Notes under the pieces: generated by a model
What the model saw: the letters and a program-made list of their open reading frames with translations, nothing else
What the model was told of the DNA's origin: nothing
The model's database searches: none
Translations under genes and position numbers: made by a program
Source: Symbiodinium natans
Lineage: Eukaryota; Sar; Dinophyceae; Suessiales; Symbiodiniaceae
Assembly: GCA_905221605.1 (NCBI GenBank)
Contig: CAJNDS010002711.1
Coordinates: 1 to 64,000, forward strand
Direction of reading: 5' to 3'
DNA length: 64,000 nucleotides
Part shown: in pieces, positions 10,501-19,400 of the stretch
How the letters are laid out: each line of letters starts with the position of its first letter
Position numbering within the stretch: the first letter of the stretch is position 1

Positions 10501-10655
10501 GACTGTTAGCCTTGGTAGCCCAGTAACCAGATTATAACAAGGGGTTAGGGTTTAGGGTTTAGGGTTTAGGGTTTAGGGTTTAGGGTTCCAAGTAGCGTTG
10601 GCGTCGTCGGTGCCGCCAGATCGCCCGACACGCTTGTGTCGCTGCGAGCGAGGGC
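4502..10655 (-). CDS. Single-domain voltage-gated cation channel with two C-terminal EF-hands
   Basis: A six-helix voltage-gated ion channel of the single-domain type, acting in a membrane and probably tuned by calcium. Exons on the minus strand: 10655-10597, 10510-10389, 10233-10146, 9805-9426, 8909-8757, 8690-8423, 6847-6760, 6429-6337, 6159-6054, then probably 5012-4882, 4789-4708 and 4629-4502 (TAA). All phases agree. S1 spans the 10146/9805 junction (FELYILAAI then VLNSVIIGIE). S2 and S3 follow in the 9805-9426 exon. S4 has an arginine every third residue (LLRLMRLFRLIRAFRMIKK). S5 is in 8909-8757 (FLLLFLMLYVFGVVG). The pore (SMITVSQFITMDNISQIY) and S6 are in 8690-8423. EF-hand 1 is DADGSGEIAIEE and EF-hand 2 is DVDKSGVVTREE. 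The true start is unresolved; an ATG exon near 10938 is one candidate. If the 6054 donor is not used, the protein instead ends at a TGA at 6025-6027. The channel core is certain; the last three exons are moderate inference. Confidence 0.92.
4882..5012 (-). CDS. Charged exon, probable C-terminal part of the channel
   Basis: Acceptor GGCAG|G and donor GTAAGA. It encodes MAWMRRELRLQKARAVQKLA, a basic helix. Reading phase fits a GC donor at 6053 after the second EF-hand, and its end is in phase with exons at 4789-4708 and 4629-4502. The last of these closes on a stop exactly in frame. Phase agreement over three junctions is the main evidence. It could also be a separate small gene. Confidence 0.5.
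5527..5655. mobile_element. Inverted-repeat element with AT core
   Basis: Arms CTGGTTCTTAGTAGTAGGGA and the inverse reading CCCTGCTAAGCACCAG. Each arm includes GGGAATGAGG or its inverse. The core is an (AT)n run at 5596-5625. About 129 bp. Confidence 0.6.
6025..6159 (-). CDS. Channel exon: EF-hand 2
   Basis: Encodes a complete canonical calcium-binding loop, DVDKSGVVTREE at 6159-6124, with D1, D3, S5, T9 and E12, followed by the exiting helix EFIDGLLEIM. It joins the exon ending TELFSVL at 6337. The intron between them starts GATG and the next exon starts GACG, a near-duplication at the splice junction. Reading on reaches a TGA at 6025-6027. A GC donor at 6053 would instead join in phase to a charged exon at 5012-4882. 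Confidence 0.85.
   Translation of the reverse strand, partial: DVDKSGVVTREEFIDGLLEIMLQDVSLSSLQQLKLGLYSGRDAV
6873..6950 (+). repeat. TTTAGGG array in a channel intron, with an inverted end
   Basis: About ten TTTAGGG units, then an abrupt switch to CCCTAAAACC. It lies in the long intron between the pore exon and the first EF-hand exon. Confidence 0.92.
8423..8690 (-). CDS. Channel exon: pore loop and S6
   Basis: Holds the selectivity region, with the core TMDN where animal and bacterial channels have T-x-E/D-x-W. It is followed by a long hydrophobic S6 ending in MNLVTASLVEASLEHA, then a charged linker leading to EF-hand 1. An acidic residue (D) sits at the expected selectivity position, but the usual following tryptophan is replaced (DNISQ). 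The upstream intron (8691-8756) is only 66 bp and starts GCAAGT, a strong GC donor. The downstream intron is about 1.6 kb and full of CCCTAAA and TTTAGGG tracts. Confidence 0.88.
9818..9934. mobile_element. Inverted-repeat element nested in a channel intron
   Basis: A 117-bp element with ends GGGTAGCTACATGGTCCCT and the near-perfect inverse ending in CATATGTGTAACTACCC. The interior is unique and has no open frame. TTAGA occurs just outside each end (about 9807 and 9935), a possible target duplication. No other copy was seen in the window. Confidence 0.6.
10060..10130 (-). repeat. CCCTAAA array inside a channel intron
   Basis: Ten near-perfect units ending at most 16 bp from the exon that starts S1, within the introner-like intron 9806-10145. 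Confidence 0.95.
10511..10592. mobile_element. Introner-like element with telomere-repeat core, spliced from the channel gene
   Basis: This 82-bp element begins CTTGGTAGCCCAGTAACC and ends GGGTTCCAAG, giving CTTGG/CCAAG inverted ends. It is flanked by perfect direct repeats TAGC at 10507-10510 and 10593-10596. Its core is about six TTTAGGG units. On the gene's strand, the intron is exactly the element plus one copy of the duplication, with donor GCTA and acceptor CCAAG|GCTA. The joined exons keep the frame. Its left end matches family B elements elsewhere in the window. Confidence 0.8.
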
Positions 10656-11022
10656 CTCAGCTACTTAACTAGCACAATTATACGCGTGTTGATCATCGCG
10701 GACTCACAGTGTCACATGCCCGACCAAGGTGCAATGACAGCCTGGCCCTAATCCGAACCGTAAGTCCTGAACCCTAAACCCTAAACCCTAAACCCTAAAC
10801 CCTAAACCCTAAACCCTTACAACAAAACATCCCCAAGTGCTTTCCGTGCAGCGGGAAGAGGCTCTACCGGCTTCAGGGGCTGCATCGCAGCAAGCCCCGA
10901 GGTTCCAGGAAGGGAATCTGGCCTTCAGAGAGACCCATGCGGGCTTAACTCGGATTTTTGAGGGGGTTCGTCGGATCTCTGTGGACCCTAACCCCCCAGG
11001 GCTTAGGGCTTAGGGTTTAGGG

Positions 11023-11160
11023 CTAGTGGCAGCAGTACAGCAACAGAATTGGGATCATATGGTCATAGGCTGCCTTTTCAGATTGATGACGCAAGAAACC
11101 TTTTTTGGGGTTCATTAAGTCACCAAGCTGCGGCAGAAGGTCGGCGGCAGTCGGAACAGC
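11023..11160 (-). CDS. C-terminal exon of unidentified gene
   Basis: Forty-five codons plus TAG stop follow a GCAG acceptor. The peptide begins AVPTAADLLPQLGDLMNPKK and ends in a hydrophobic stretch, IPILLLYCCH. Codon choice is coding-like and no other frame is as long. It is the 3'-most exon before the 5' region of the channel gene, giving head-to-tail order. Confidence 0.55.
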   Translation of the reverse strand, partial: AVPTAADLLPQLGDLMNPKKGFLRHQSEKAAYDHMIPILLLYCCH

Positions 11161-13680
11161 CTGCTGTTTCGGGTTGAGGAATTTAGGGTGGTAGGTTGAG
11201 GCTTAGTCTGACACGAGGCGTGAACACTTAAGTGCAATTTTGTTTTTGAACCCTAAGCCCTAAACCTACCACACCCGAAGAGCGTCCATCATGTCACCAA
11301 ATAGGTATGAACAAACAAGTGTATCTGGTCGCCCCCGTCCGCCCCCTCCAATCTTGAAAATCCCTCCATGCCTCCAATGTGATTTGTATCTTCTTGAAGA
11401 TACCCACTTCTAAATGTAGATGGCTTCATAATTTTGCCAAAGCGTAGAGTTCTCAGACTTGCAGACGGATGGAACGCGTGTACTCAGAGCCTTCTCTGAA
11501 CCGACCGGCTCCCCTCCCGGAGTTAGGCACCCTTGGGTGTTTGTGGCATTTGCCCTATCCCCTCCTGTTGCACATGCAGGCGTGTGGCACGAACTAAGTT
11601 AGAATGGGTCTATTGGCGGCTTGTCTATTTTTCAAGTATTATATACGAGGGGACAGTATTGGTAACGGTTCAGGCTCCTGATGCGCTCTTACCAAAACTC
11701 ACATTGAAAGAGTTCGAAAACCTGATGGCCAGATGTGGGGGATTACGAGATTAGGGGTACCTTTTTTGGGGGTCCTTGTTATAAGGGATCCTACTATTTG
11801 GGGGTCTATGTTGGGGGCCCCCTATTTTCGTAACCCCCCCATGTTGAGTTCTTTCTCTTGAGAGTCAAAATGAACAGCCTTTCAAAGGCTTGAGACATGG
11901 GACATTTTCAACAAGAGGAGTCCCGGTTATAAACCCCCAGAAAACGATTCCCAAAAAATGACGCCCCTGTTTTCTGCAGCCCTAAACCCTAAACCCTAAA
12001 CCCTGAACCTTAAACCCTAAACCCTAAACCCCAAGCTCTAAACTCTACCCTGAGCCCTCAACCCTGAACCCTAAACCCTGAGCCCTTAGATCGACACGTC
12101 CGAAGCAGGACGTGCCCCGCCTCTTTGGCTTCCCGATTCGCGCCACTTTCTGGAGTCAGAGCCTCCACATGCTTCATCTTAAGGGTTTTAGGGCTCAGGC
12201 CGGGTTTAGGGTTTAGGGAATGGGTGTAGGGTTGAGGGTGTAGGGGATGAGCCCCAGCAAAGCGTGCACGTTTGGCCTGCGCGGTTCAGGAACTACATGA
12301 TGGATGTGCATTCTCCTCGGCATCTACGTTTTCTGCTCCGAAGTAAGCCAGCGCAGAGGGACGTACTAAAACCCTAAGCCCTTTTTGCATCTGGGCTTGT
12401 GCAATCGCCAGAGACTACCCTTTTGAACCCTAACCCCCTAAGCCCCCTAACCTGAAAGAGACTACACCTTGAACCCCCTAACCCCCCAAACCCCCTTAAC
12501 CCTTTTTGCATCAGAGCCCTGTGCCTCGACTGGCGCCCCCAGCTTCTTCTCCAGCTGCGCGAGAGCGGCGCGGGATTGCGCAATGGACGCCTCCACATTC
12601 GCAAAGGATCCTTCCACACGTGCCACGGCGGCCTCCGGCGAAAAAAAGAGGGCAACAGCTGAGATCCAGGTAGAAAGTGATCTGACCCTTTGCCGATGGC
12701 AGAAGGAGCTATTCTTCATCTCACGTGCCAACCCCAACCGCTTGTTGCATCCAGGACTCTGGCCAAACCCTAACATAGTAAACCCTAGTGAGCCCCATAT
12801 CCCCTAAACTCTAAACCCTAAACTCTAGGCTGCGGCTGCGCCTGCAGCATGTCGTGGATCGACGCTTCGTCCGGCTTGTGCCAGTACCTTCCGCCATCGT
12901 CTAAAGGACTTATGGGGGTTTCGGGAGCGCATGTGCTGTTTTTTTTCAAACGCACTGGGTTTCGTGCGCTCAGGGGTTAGGGTTTAGGGACTAAATGCAA
13001 ACCATCGAAATTGCAAGGCCCAAGGTGAAGATCTTCATGAGGGCAAGCCCAGGCATACGCAAACAGAAGCCCTAAACCCTAACTTTGAACCCGAAACCCC
13101 AAACCCGAAACTTTGCAGCAGGGCACTCTAAGCCCCTTGAAGCCTGAGCCCTAAACCCTAAACTTCCTAAACCCTAAACCCTAAACCCTAAACCCTAAAC
13201 CCTAAACTTTGAACCCTAAACCCCAAGCCGGGATGTGCCAAGGTGCGGAAGCACGACGCTGTCGCAAACCCCCTTCGGGTCTGTGTCCACCGCGACCTCC
13301 GGAGGCCAAGTGAGAAGAACAGGGTTTAGGGTTTAGGGTTTAGGGTTTTGGGTTACCCTAAACCCTAAACCCTAAACCCTAAACCCAAAACCCTAAACCC
13401 TTAAGGGCCCTTTACACCACTGCAGTTCAGGCTTCAGGGTTTAAGCCTTGTTTTCTTTATGGTCACCGGCCAAGCAGGCCAGCCACACTTCAGGGTAAGG
13501 TTTGGGGCTTGAGGTGTGAGGACCATGGACTGTTTCAGGGTTTAGGGTTTTAGTGTTTTAGTGTTTTAGGGTTTTGGGTTTAGGGTTCGCTTGCTTTACA
13601 AGGGACACTTGCGGATCCGGAGCTGTCTTCACAAACCGAAAGGCAGACGCGCGCCATTGCCGGGCGCGTCTAAGGAACTA
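11023..13680 (-). CDS. Unidentified multi-exon gene with a coiled-coil exon
   Basis: I do not recognise the family. A set of coding-like minus-strand exons lies between two telomere-rich blocks: about 13680-13620; 13296-13239 (VAVDTDPKGVCDSVVLPHL); 12900 to about 12830 (DGGRYWHKPDEASIHDMLQA); 12632-12518, which follows a pyrimidine tract and reads as an alanine-rich amphipathic helix (ANVEASIAQSRAALAQLEKK); about 12350-12290; about 12180-12105; and a final exon 11160-11023 with stop TAG, ending in AAYDHMIPILLLYCCH. Several boundaries obey the GC/GA donor and AG|G pattern of the channel gene next door. Codon third positions are GC-rich. That these exons belong to one gene is inferred from order and strand. 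The final exon and the coiled-coil exon are the best supported. Confidence 0.5.
11755..11842 (+). mobile_element. Family C element, forward
   Basis: Contains GGGGGTCCTTGTTATAAGGG, then ATCCTACTATTTGGGGGTC and a GGGGGCCCCC core. It shares this order with 18345 (forward) and with 16885, 21304 and 52917 (reverse). No clear inverted ends are visible, so the element class is uncertain. Confidence 0.5.
12518..12632 (-). CDS. Coiled-coil exon of unidentified gene
   Basis: This 115-bp exon has a pyrimidine-rich acceptor (a run of T then CGCCGGAG) and encodes a helix of heptad-like spacing (SFANVEASIAQSRAALAQLE) with alternating alanines, leucines and charges. The likely donor is GC. A few bases into the intron comes GATGCAAAAAGGG, a motif that recurs at other exon edges in this window. 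No homologue is recognised; a structural or dimerising role would be only a guess. Confidence 0.55.
13320..13406. repeat. Head-to-head telomere-repeat palindrome
   Basis: Three to four TTTAGGG units followed directly by GGGTTA and five to six CCCTAAA units. The two halves pair as a hairpin of about 40 bp. A TTTTGGG variant appears in both arms (CCCAAAA on the right). Confidence 0.85.
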
Positions 13681-14629
13681 AACACGAGCCGAAGCTCTCA
13701 GCGCGTGGACGTGACAGGATACAGCGCGTTCGGGGCTTGAGGCTTGTGTAGAGTTTGTAGAAGGGCTTTTTGGACTTAGGTTTAGGGTTTCTAGGGTATT
13801 CTTGGGGGTTGTTGAGGGTTGACATTGAAAAGGGCGTGAGGGCTCCCTGTTTCCCGACCCTCAAAGATTAGGAAATCCGTGTGTGTTGAAGAACGGGCTT
13901 GGATAAACGAAAAATACTTACCTCTTTCTGACAGCCAAGTCCAAGTCCAAGCTGACGGAATTGGGCTCTTTTGGTCTTCTTTTCGGTAGGGGAAAGAGCA
14001 CGACCCCACACCCAAAACTCCAAACCCAAAACCTGTTGCAGCCCCAAGCAAGGCTTCTTGGCTCTTTTCTCGCAGGGTCATGCATCGGGCTTTTGCGAGG
14101 GCTCGACCCCCTTTATAGGGCCCCAAGCCGAAGGCCCAGAACACTTAAGTTTTGGGGTTTAGGGCTTGGGCTTAGGAATGAAGATTTAGGGTTCTTGGGG
14201 CTAAGGGTTGATTTCTGCAAGCTGATAGCTGGATCCAGCTCAAGGACCCAAAGATGTGTTGGCTGCGTGATGCTGTCTTCTGTACAGATTCCGATGAAGG
14301 GACCCCATACTATTCTGTATGATGCTGCAAGTGCAATCGGTACCGACATGGGGGGTCCTAAGTTAGAACAACCCCTCGGCCACAGTCTGCGTCAGGACCA
14401 GTGCCACTCCTGCTTCCTGTCATCTTGACAGGCGCCGACCTCTGCTTGGCCCAGAGCTCGTCGGGTCGTGGATTTGTGGTGGAGGTTCTGCGAGTTTGAA
14501 GACCATTTGGGCCCCCTCACTCGAGGTGCAGGCCTTCAATCTACAACCCAATGCCCCCAACCCTAAACCGTGCTGAGCGCATTCCAGTGCTACATCTAGT
14601 CATCTGACATCACAGTCCTTGCTGGTTGG

Positions 14630-15118
14630 CCCTAAACCCTAAACCCTAAACCCTAAACCCCAAACCCTAAACCCCAAACCCTAGCCCTAACCCCCCCCCC
14701 TCCTGTTTGCTCAACCTGGGTGCTCCCTTCATCGCATCACGGAGAAGCTGAGACCAGGACCTTGAGTGTGAATGGACCTTGCGAGGCTCTGAGCTTCGCA
14801 GCCATCGGGCTGTGCGGAATATTTGGCAATATGGTGGTTTAGGGTTTAGGGTTTAGGGACTAGGGTTTAGGATCATTTTGTTTTCGCTCCGGCATAGCTG
14901 GCCGAACCGCAAGGGCAGGGTTAAGGTCGGATGTTTTTAGGGTTTATAGTATTTAGGGCGGCAGGTTGCTAAACCCTGAACCCTTTTCCAAGAGACTTCG
15001 CCCGCCTCGATAACATCCCTGAACCCTAAACCCTGAACCCTCAACACTGAACCCTGAACCCTGAACCCTGGACCCTAAACCCTAAACCCGAAACCCTAAA
15101 CCCTAAACCCTAAACCCG
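14630..15118. repeat. Cluster of short telomere-like tracts in both orientations
   Basis: CCCTAAA at 14630-14690, TTTAGGG at 14834-14870, and CCCTGAA/CCC(T)AAA mixtures at 15010-15118. The first is followed by a C run. Confidence 0.85.
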
Positions 15119-15385
15119 CCTTGAAAGCCCTCTGAGGCACCGGCTCTGTGGTGCTGGCTCGCCTGCGGCTTCCAGGCAAAGGCCTTGTGCACTCCTGCAC
15201 GCGGTTTCGGGGTGTCAGGGTTTAGGGCTTGGGTGTGAAGGTTCAGGGTTTAGGGCTTGGGCGTGAGGGTTCAAGGTTTAGGGCTTTCGTGGTTCGGGGC
15301 GTCCTGCAGTGCCGAAATGTCGGCCTCTCTGGTCGAACCACCGGTATGAGTCCAAGCAGCTCCACCATCAGAAAGAATGTTATAG

Positions 15386-15481
15386 GTTGGGATGTTGCCC
15401 CTTATACTAACAGTCCTTAATAGGGATGGTAAGAAGGGACTATACTCCCTGGACTGTTAGTCTAAGGGGGCACATCCCAAG
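15386..15481. mobile_element. Inverted-repeat element with 6-bp duplication
   Basis: 96 bp. The ends GTTGGGATGTTGCCCCTTA and the inverse TAAGGGGGCACATCCCAAG extend to about 30 paired bases (TACTAACAGTCC against GGACTGTTAGT). It is flanked by TTATAG at 15380-15385 and 15482-15487. The CCCAAG end matches the end motif of families A and B. Confidence 0.68.
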
Positions 15482-15894
15482 TTATAGGATTATAGGCCCC
15501 CTTGCAGAATTTTCTATCCAGACATTGACCACAAGCCCTTGTCGAGCTCGTCTGATCCACACAGGAACTGGATCCGACCATAATTTCTTGTAGCATCTTC
15601 GGGATAATTTTTCAAGGATCTAGGCATCCCGAAGCGCAAGAGAAGGGGCTCCAACAGGCAGCAATCTATACGGCCTGATGTGCAGATTGGAATCCAAGGA
15701 CCTCAGCATGGAGATTTTTTAGGGTTTAGGGCATCAAAAGGGTTTAGGGATTATGGGGCTCTGTGGGTTAGAGTGTTTACAGGACTTAGAGAGCTCATAG
15801 GGTTCTCAGGTTTATAGGGTCTTCATACGCGGACTTCAGTTGAGAGGAGCTTTTGGTGCCAAGGCTTTGAAGGTTCCCCTGTCCCTCTCCCAAA

Positions 15895-15995
15895 GGGTCC
15901 ATGCACCCATATAGTATATACTTGGGCCTTAAAAGGGGGTGCCCTATATAGTAGCTTTAGGGGCCAAGTATATACCATATAGGTACATGGACCCC
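15895..15995. mobile_element. Inverted-repeat element, about 34-bp arms
   Basis: 101 bp. Arm 1 starts GGGTCCATGCACCCATATAG; arm 2 ends CTATAT-like TATAGGTACATGGACCC. The two pair over about 34 bases with few mismatches. TCCCTCTCCC lies on both sides (about 15882 and 16003), perhaps a duplication or simply local low complexity. Confidence 0.6.
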
Positions 15996-16884
15996 TAGGG
16001 TCTCCCTCTCCCCCTCTGGGCTCTTCACCTGATCCTCGGGAGCCTGAATCCCCCGACACTGCAAAGCGCAAGAGTTGGTCTAAGGCTTTTTTTTTAAAGG
16101 GTTTAGGGGGCTAAATCAGGAGGTTTAGGAGGTTTAGGGAACCCGAACTTTCCTAAACTCTGAACCCTGGACTTTGCTTTTGGCCGATTGTCCCCTAGTG
16201 GAAGCACCTCAGTCCTCTCTCCTAGTTCTTCCCCGGCCTGGAAACAGCTCCTTGGTGTTCAGTTCAGGCTGCCGCTTATGTCTGAGATGGTCGATCTATA
16301 CACTCATATCTTGTTCTATGATATATTGTTCTATGCTATATTACTATGATTACATGCTTTACGCCTATCACTACAACTCCATCTTAAAGCTACTTCAGTG
16401 GGACAAAACCAGGTTGAATTCTTAGGGTTTCGACTTTAGGGTTTCGATTTTTTCGGTTTAGGGTTTAGGGTTCCTAAAATAAATCTCCTGAAGCCCCCTG
16501 TTTTGGGGGGTTTCGACCCTCACACTAAGGGACTGAGGGCTTTGAAAAACAACTACCCCCGTGGATGAGCGCTAGAAACCAGGCACCGTGCCACATGAGT
16601 CGCTGCTCGCCTTCCTGGAACTAAACGTTTATTAGGGTTGAGGGTTTTTTGGCACCCGACTAGGGTTGAGGGTTGAGGGTTGAGGGTTTAGGGTTTAGGA
16701 ACTTAGGGCTCTTGGTTTTCGAGTTGCGGGGTTTTAGGGTATAGTTTATGTTTGCCTGGAGCTTCTCCAATATGGAACCCTTGTGAGTACCCCGAACATG
16801 AGGCCCCACATTCATGAAGGTCCCCCAAAACGGGCCATCAAATAGAGAACTTCTTAATGGAATTTGATGGTGGTGTACGGTAAA

Positions 16885-16970
16885 AAGGGGCCCCTAACAT
16901 AGACCCCCAAATAGCAGGGTTCCCTTATAAATAAGGACCCCAATAAGGTACCAATACTTTCGGAAGCCCC
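16885..16970 (-). mobile_element. Family C element, reverse
   Basis: Reverse-orientation copy: GGGGCCCCTAACATAGACCC, CCAAATAGCAGGGTTCCC, then AAGGACCCCAATAAGGTACC. Confidence 0.5.
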
Positions 16971-17204
16971 CCCATATCCCCAAAGGCCTCTAGACATTGA
17001 CAGGTTCCATCCACAGGAAGGCTGGCACCTTTGCCTTGAGTTTAGGGTTTCGGGTGTCGGGTTCAGGGTTCCCTGGAAGTACACGGTTTACGAGAGGCCC
17101 GAAACAAGAAGCAGGAGCCAGCCAGCCCAAAAGGTGAAAGCCCTGAACCCTACATACACGAACCTAAACCCAGCAACCTACGCCTACACCACAAAAGATT
17201 TAGA

Positions 17205-17265
17205 TGTCCCAAACACCCTTTTCAAGCCCAAGGATCCCCCAAACACCCATTTCAAGCCCAAGGAA
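17205..17265. repeat. About 31-bp tandem duplication
   Basis: CCCAAACACCCTTTTCAAGC then CCAAGGA occurs twice with one or two changes, just before a possible minus-strand exon (17335-17265, LEDSFVGVRPCQARDEF). Confidence 0.75.
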
Positions 17266-17671
17266 TTCATCTCGCGCCTGGCATGGCCGGACGCCCACGA
17301 AGCTGTCCTCTAAAGACAAGCACCTCAGCTGGTCTAAACCCGAAACCCCAAAACCTCGGACCATTTTTGCATCTGGCCCTCCTTGCTACCAAACCCCGTA
17401 ACTCAAACCACCCCAACCCCCCCCCCCCCCCCCCCCCACAAAAAAAAAAAAAAGAACCCCAGCACCACCAACCCTTCACCCGAAACCACAAAAAACCCCA
17501 AAGCCCCAAAATCCCCTAACCCTAAACCCCCAAACCCCTAAACCCTAAACCCCCAAACCCCACAAGGCCCCCGGGCATCTTGTAGCCCAGCTGAGGCCTT
17601 GATCGCTAAGGGTTGGGCTCTTCGGTTCTTTGCGGGTTTTACTTAGGGATTCAGGGCTTAGGGTTCAGGGT

Positions 17672-17732
17672 TGCTTAGGGGTTAATTGGTTAATTTAGGG
17701 TTTGCTTAGGGGTTAATTGGTTAATTTAGGGT
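17672..17732. repeat. 31-bp tandem duplication
   Basis: GCTTAGGGGTTAATTGGTTA followed by ATTTAGGGTTT occurs twice in a row. Confidence 0.85.
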
Positions 17733-18235
17733 TTCATTGGGAAATGATCCTGCCTGCCTGCGAGTGAAGGGTGCCAGCCTACTTCCGAGGGCGGCGCAGG
17801 ACCGATCGACTACACGAGAGCTGTGGGTAAAACCGCGTCTGGGAGAAAACAACCCACAGCCATTTAGGGTTTTAGTGGCCCGCCTAGGGCTTTTAGGGGT
17901 TGCTTAAGGTTTGGTGTTTCTAGGGGTTTGCTTAAGGTTTGCTGGGGCATAGGGCTTCCTAGGGTTTAGTCGCAACTTAGGGTCTGTAGGGCTTGTTTGG
18001 GGGGTGCCCTAAACCCTAAAAAGGTTGGTTTGGGGTTGGTTCGGGACCGGAAGCCCTAAACCCTAAACCCTAAACCCTAAACCCTAAACCCCAAACCCCA
18101 AACCCTAAGCACGATCAACCTTGAGATGCACTCGAAGAGTCACGTTGTCACGTAGTGTTGCCTTTGGGCTTAGGGCTTTTGCTAAGGGATTTCTGAGGGT
18201 CTTTAGCAGGTTGCGGCCTTGTTAGGGCAATCTAC

Positions 18236-18330
18236 CTGCAACCCTGCTGAGTGCAGGACACCCTGAGCAAGCCTGACTTGTCCTGCACGAAGGCCTGGCC
18301 GAAATCCGGGGCGTGCCGCGAGAACCATTC
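18236..18330 (-). CDS. Isolated exon, unknown protein
   Basis: A minus-strand coding-like stretch containing HAPDFGQAFVQDKSGLLRVS, ending in a good GT donor (CAG|GTAGAT). No domain is recognised and neighbouring exons are not found, because both sides are telomere-like or mobile-element sequence. The upstream boundary is uncertain. Confidence 0.4.
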
Positions 18331-18344
18331 GGGGGTTTAGGGTA

Positions 18345-18425
18345 CTAGGGGTACCTTATTGAGGTCCTTATTATAGGGAGATCCTACTCTTTGGGGTCTT
18401 TGCTAGGGGTCCCCCCATTTTCACA
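18345..18425 (+). mobile_element. Family C element, forward
   Basis: GTACCTTATTGAGGTCCTTA, then TATAGGGAGATCCTACTCTT and GGGGTCCCCCCATTTTCAC. Same order as the 11755 copy. Confidence 0.5.
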
Positions 18426-19224
18426 GTGTTGAAAGACCCTTACTGACATTGAGCCCTGAACGCTCTGGATGCTAAACCCTAAACTCTCTAGACCGACCCG
18501 CAGTTCCCGAATCCCAAAAACCCTAGAACCCTAAAACCCCCAAGCTCTCAGAGACCCAAACCGCCACACACTCGGGGCCTGCGTCCCGTGCTGGCCGTGG
18601 CAAGGATAGCAACCGATGCTCTGGCCCGGCATGCGGCCTTGGTTTAGGGCTCTTAGGGCTCACCAGGGCTTCGTCCCGAAACCCTAAACCCTAAGCACTG
18701 GAGGGTAACAACTGCTGGATGGACAAGGACCTGCGTTGGGGAGAGTAACCCTAAACCCTAAACCCTAAACCCTAAACCCTAAACCCTGTAGTACCTTGAT
18801 GGGAACCTTGGGGTGGCAGAACACGCCAAAAGTCGAAAGCTCACCATGCCCGGTTGTTTGATTTGGAGGACTTTTGTTGGGGAGGCACAAGGGAACCGGT
18901 CTAAGAAATGTTCAACATACCCCTTGGGCATACCCAAAAAAAGAAATAAAGGGGGTGTGGTAAAATCTTTCCTGATCTTCTCCTTTTGTCGGTTAAGGGT
19001 TGTGGGTTTGGGATATGGTGTGATTGTGGGTTCTTGGGGCTTTGCAGAGGGGGAGTCTGCAGCGTACCTAAAATAACCCCCCAACGCTTACAAGTAGGTG
19101 ATCTTAGATGTGCAAACACATGCGAGGTCCTGTAGGGTTTACCGTTACTTGCCTGGAAAACACCCTCTTCCAATGCTTTGCGCCTGCTTTCAGGAAATGT
19201 GTAGTTAGGAGGTAAGGTCAAACC

Positions 19225-19400
19225 GAACCCTAAACCCTAAAACCCCTAAACCCGAAACCACCTAAACCCTAAACCGTGCACCCTAAACCCTGAACCCTAA
19301 ACCCTAAAACCCTAAACCCTAAAACCCTAAAAACCCTAAAACCCTAAAACCCTAAAAACCCTAAAACCCTAAACCCTAACAGCCCTAACAGGGTGTTAGG
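19225..19400. repeat. CCCTAAA array with length variants
   Basis: Mixed 7-, 8- and 9-bp units (CCCTAAA, CCCTAAAA, CCCTAAAAA), ending in CCCTAACAGCCCTAACAGGG and an inverted TTAGGG. The slipping unit length differs from the clean 7-bp arrays elsewhere. Confidence 0.88.

Larger units (their letters stand above)
13690..18230. other. No gene identified: telomere-like tracts, mobile elements, low complexity
   Basis: Holds short TTTAGGG/CCCTAAA tracts, elements at 15386, 15895 and 16885, a poly-C/poly-A run at 17417-17453 and an AT-richer stretch at 16290-16420. One short minus-strand peptide (GEQRLMWHGAW near 16605) faintly recalls the PARP HG motif, but nothing around it supports a gene. Confidence 0.6.

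Noticed and set aside
16560-16620. A second PARP catalytic fragment (RLMWHGA on the minus strand)
   Set aside because: The match is about seven residues, the conserved serine/threonine after HG is absent, and no tyrosine or glutamate motif follows downstream.
17402-17519. Proline/lysine-rich frames around the C and A runs, and their glycine-rich antisense
   Set aside because: They are translations of homopolymer runs.
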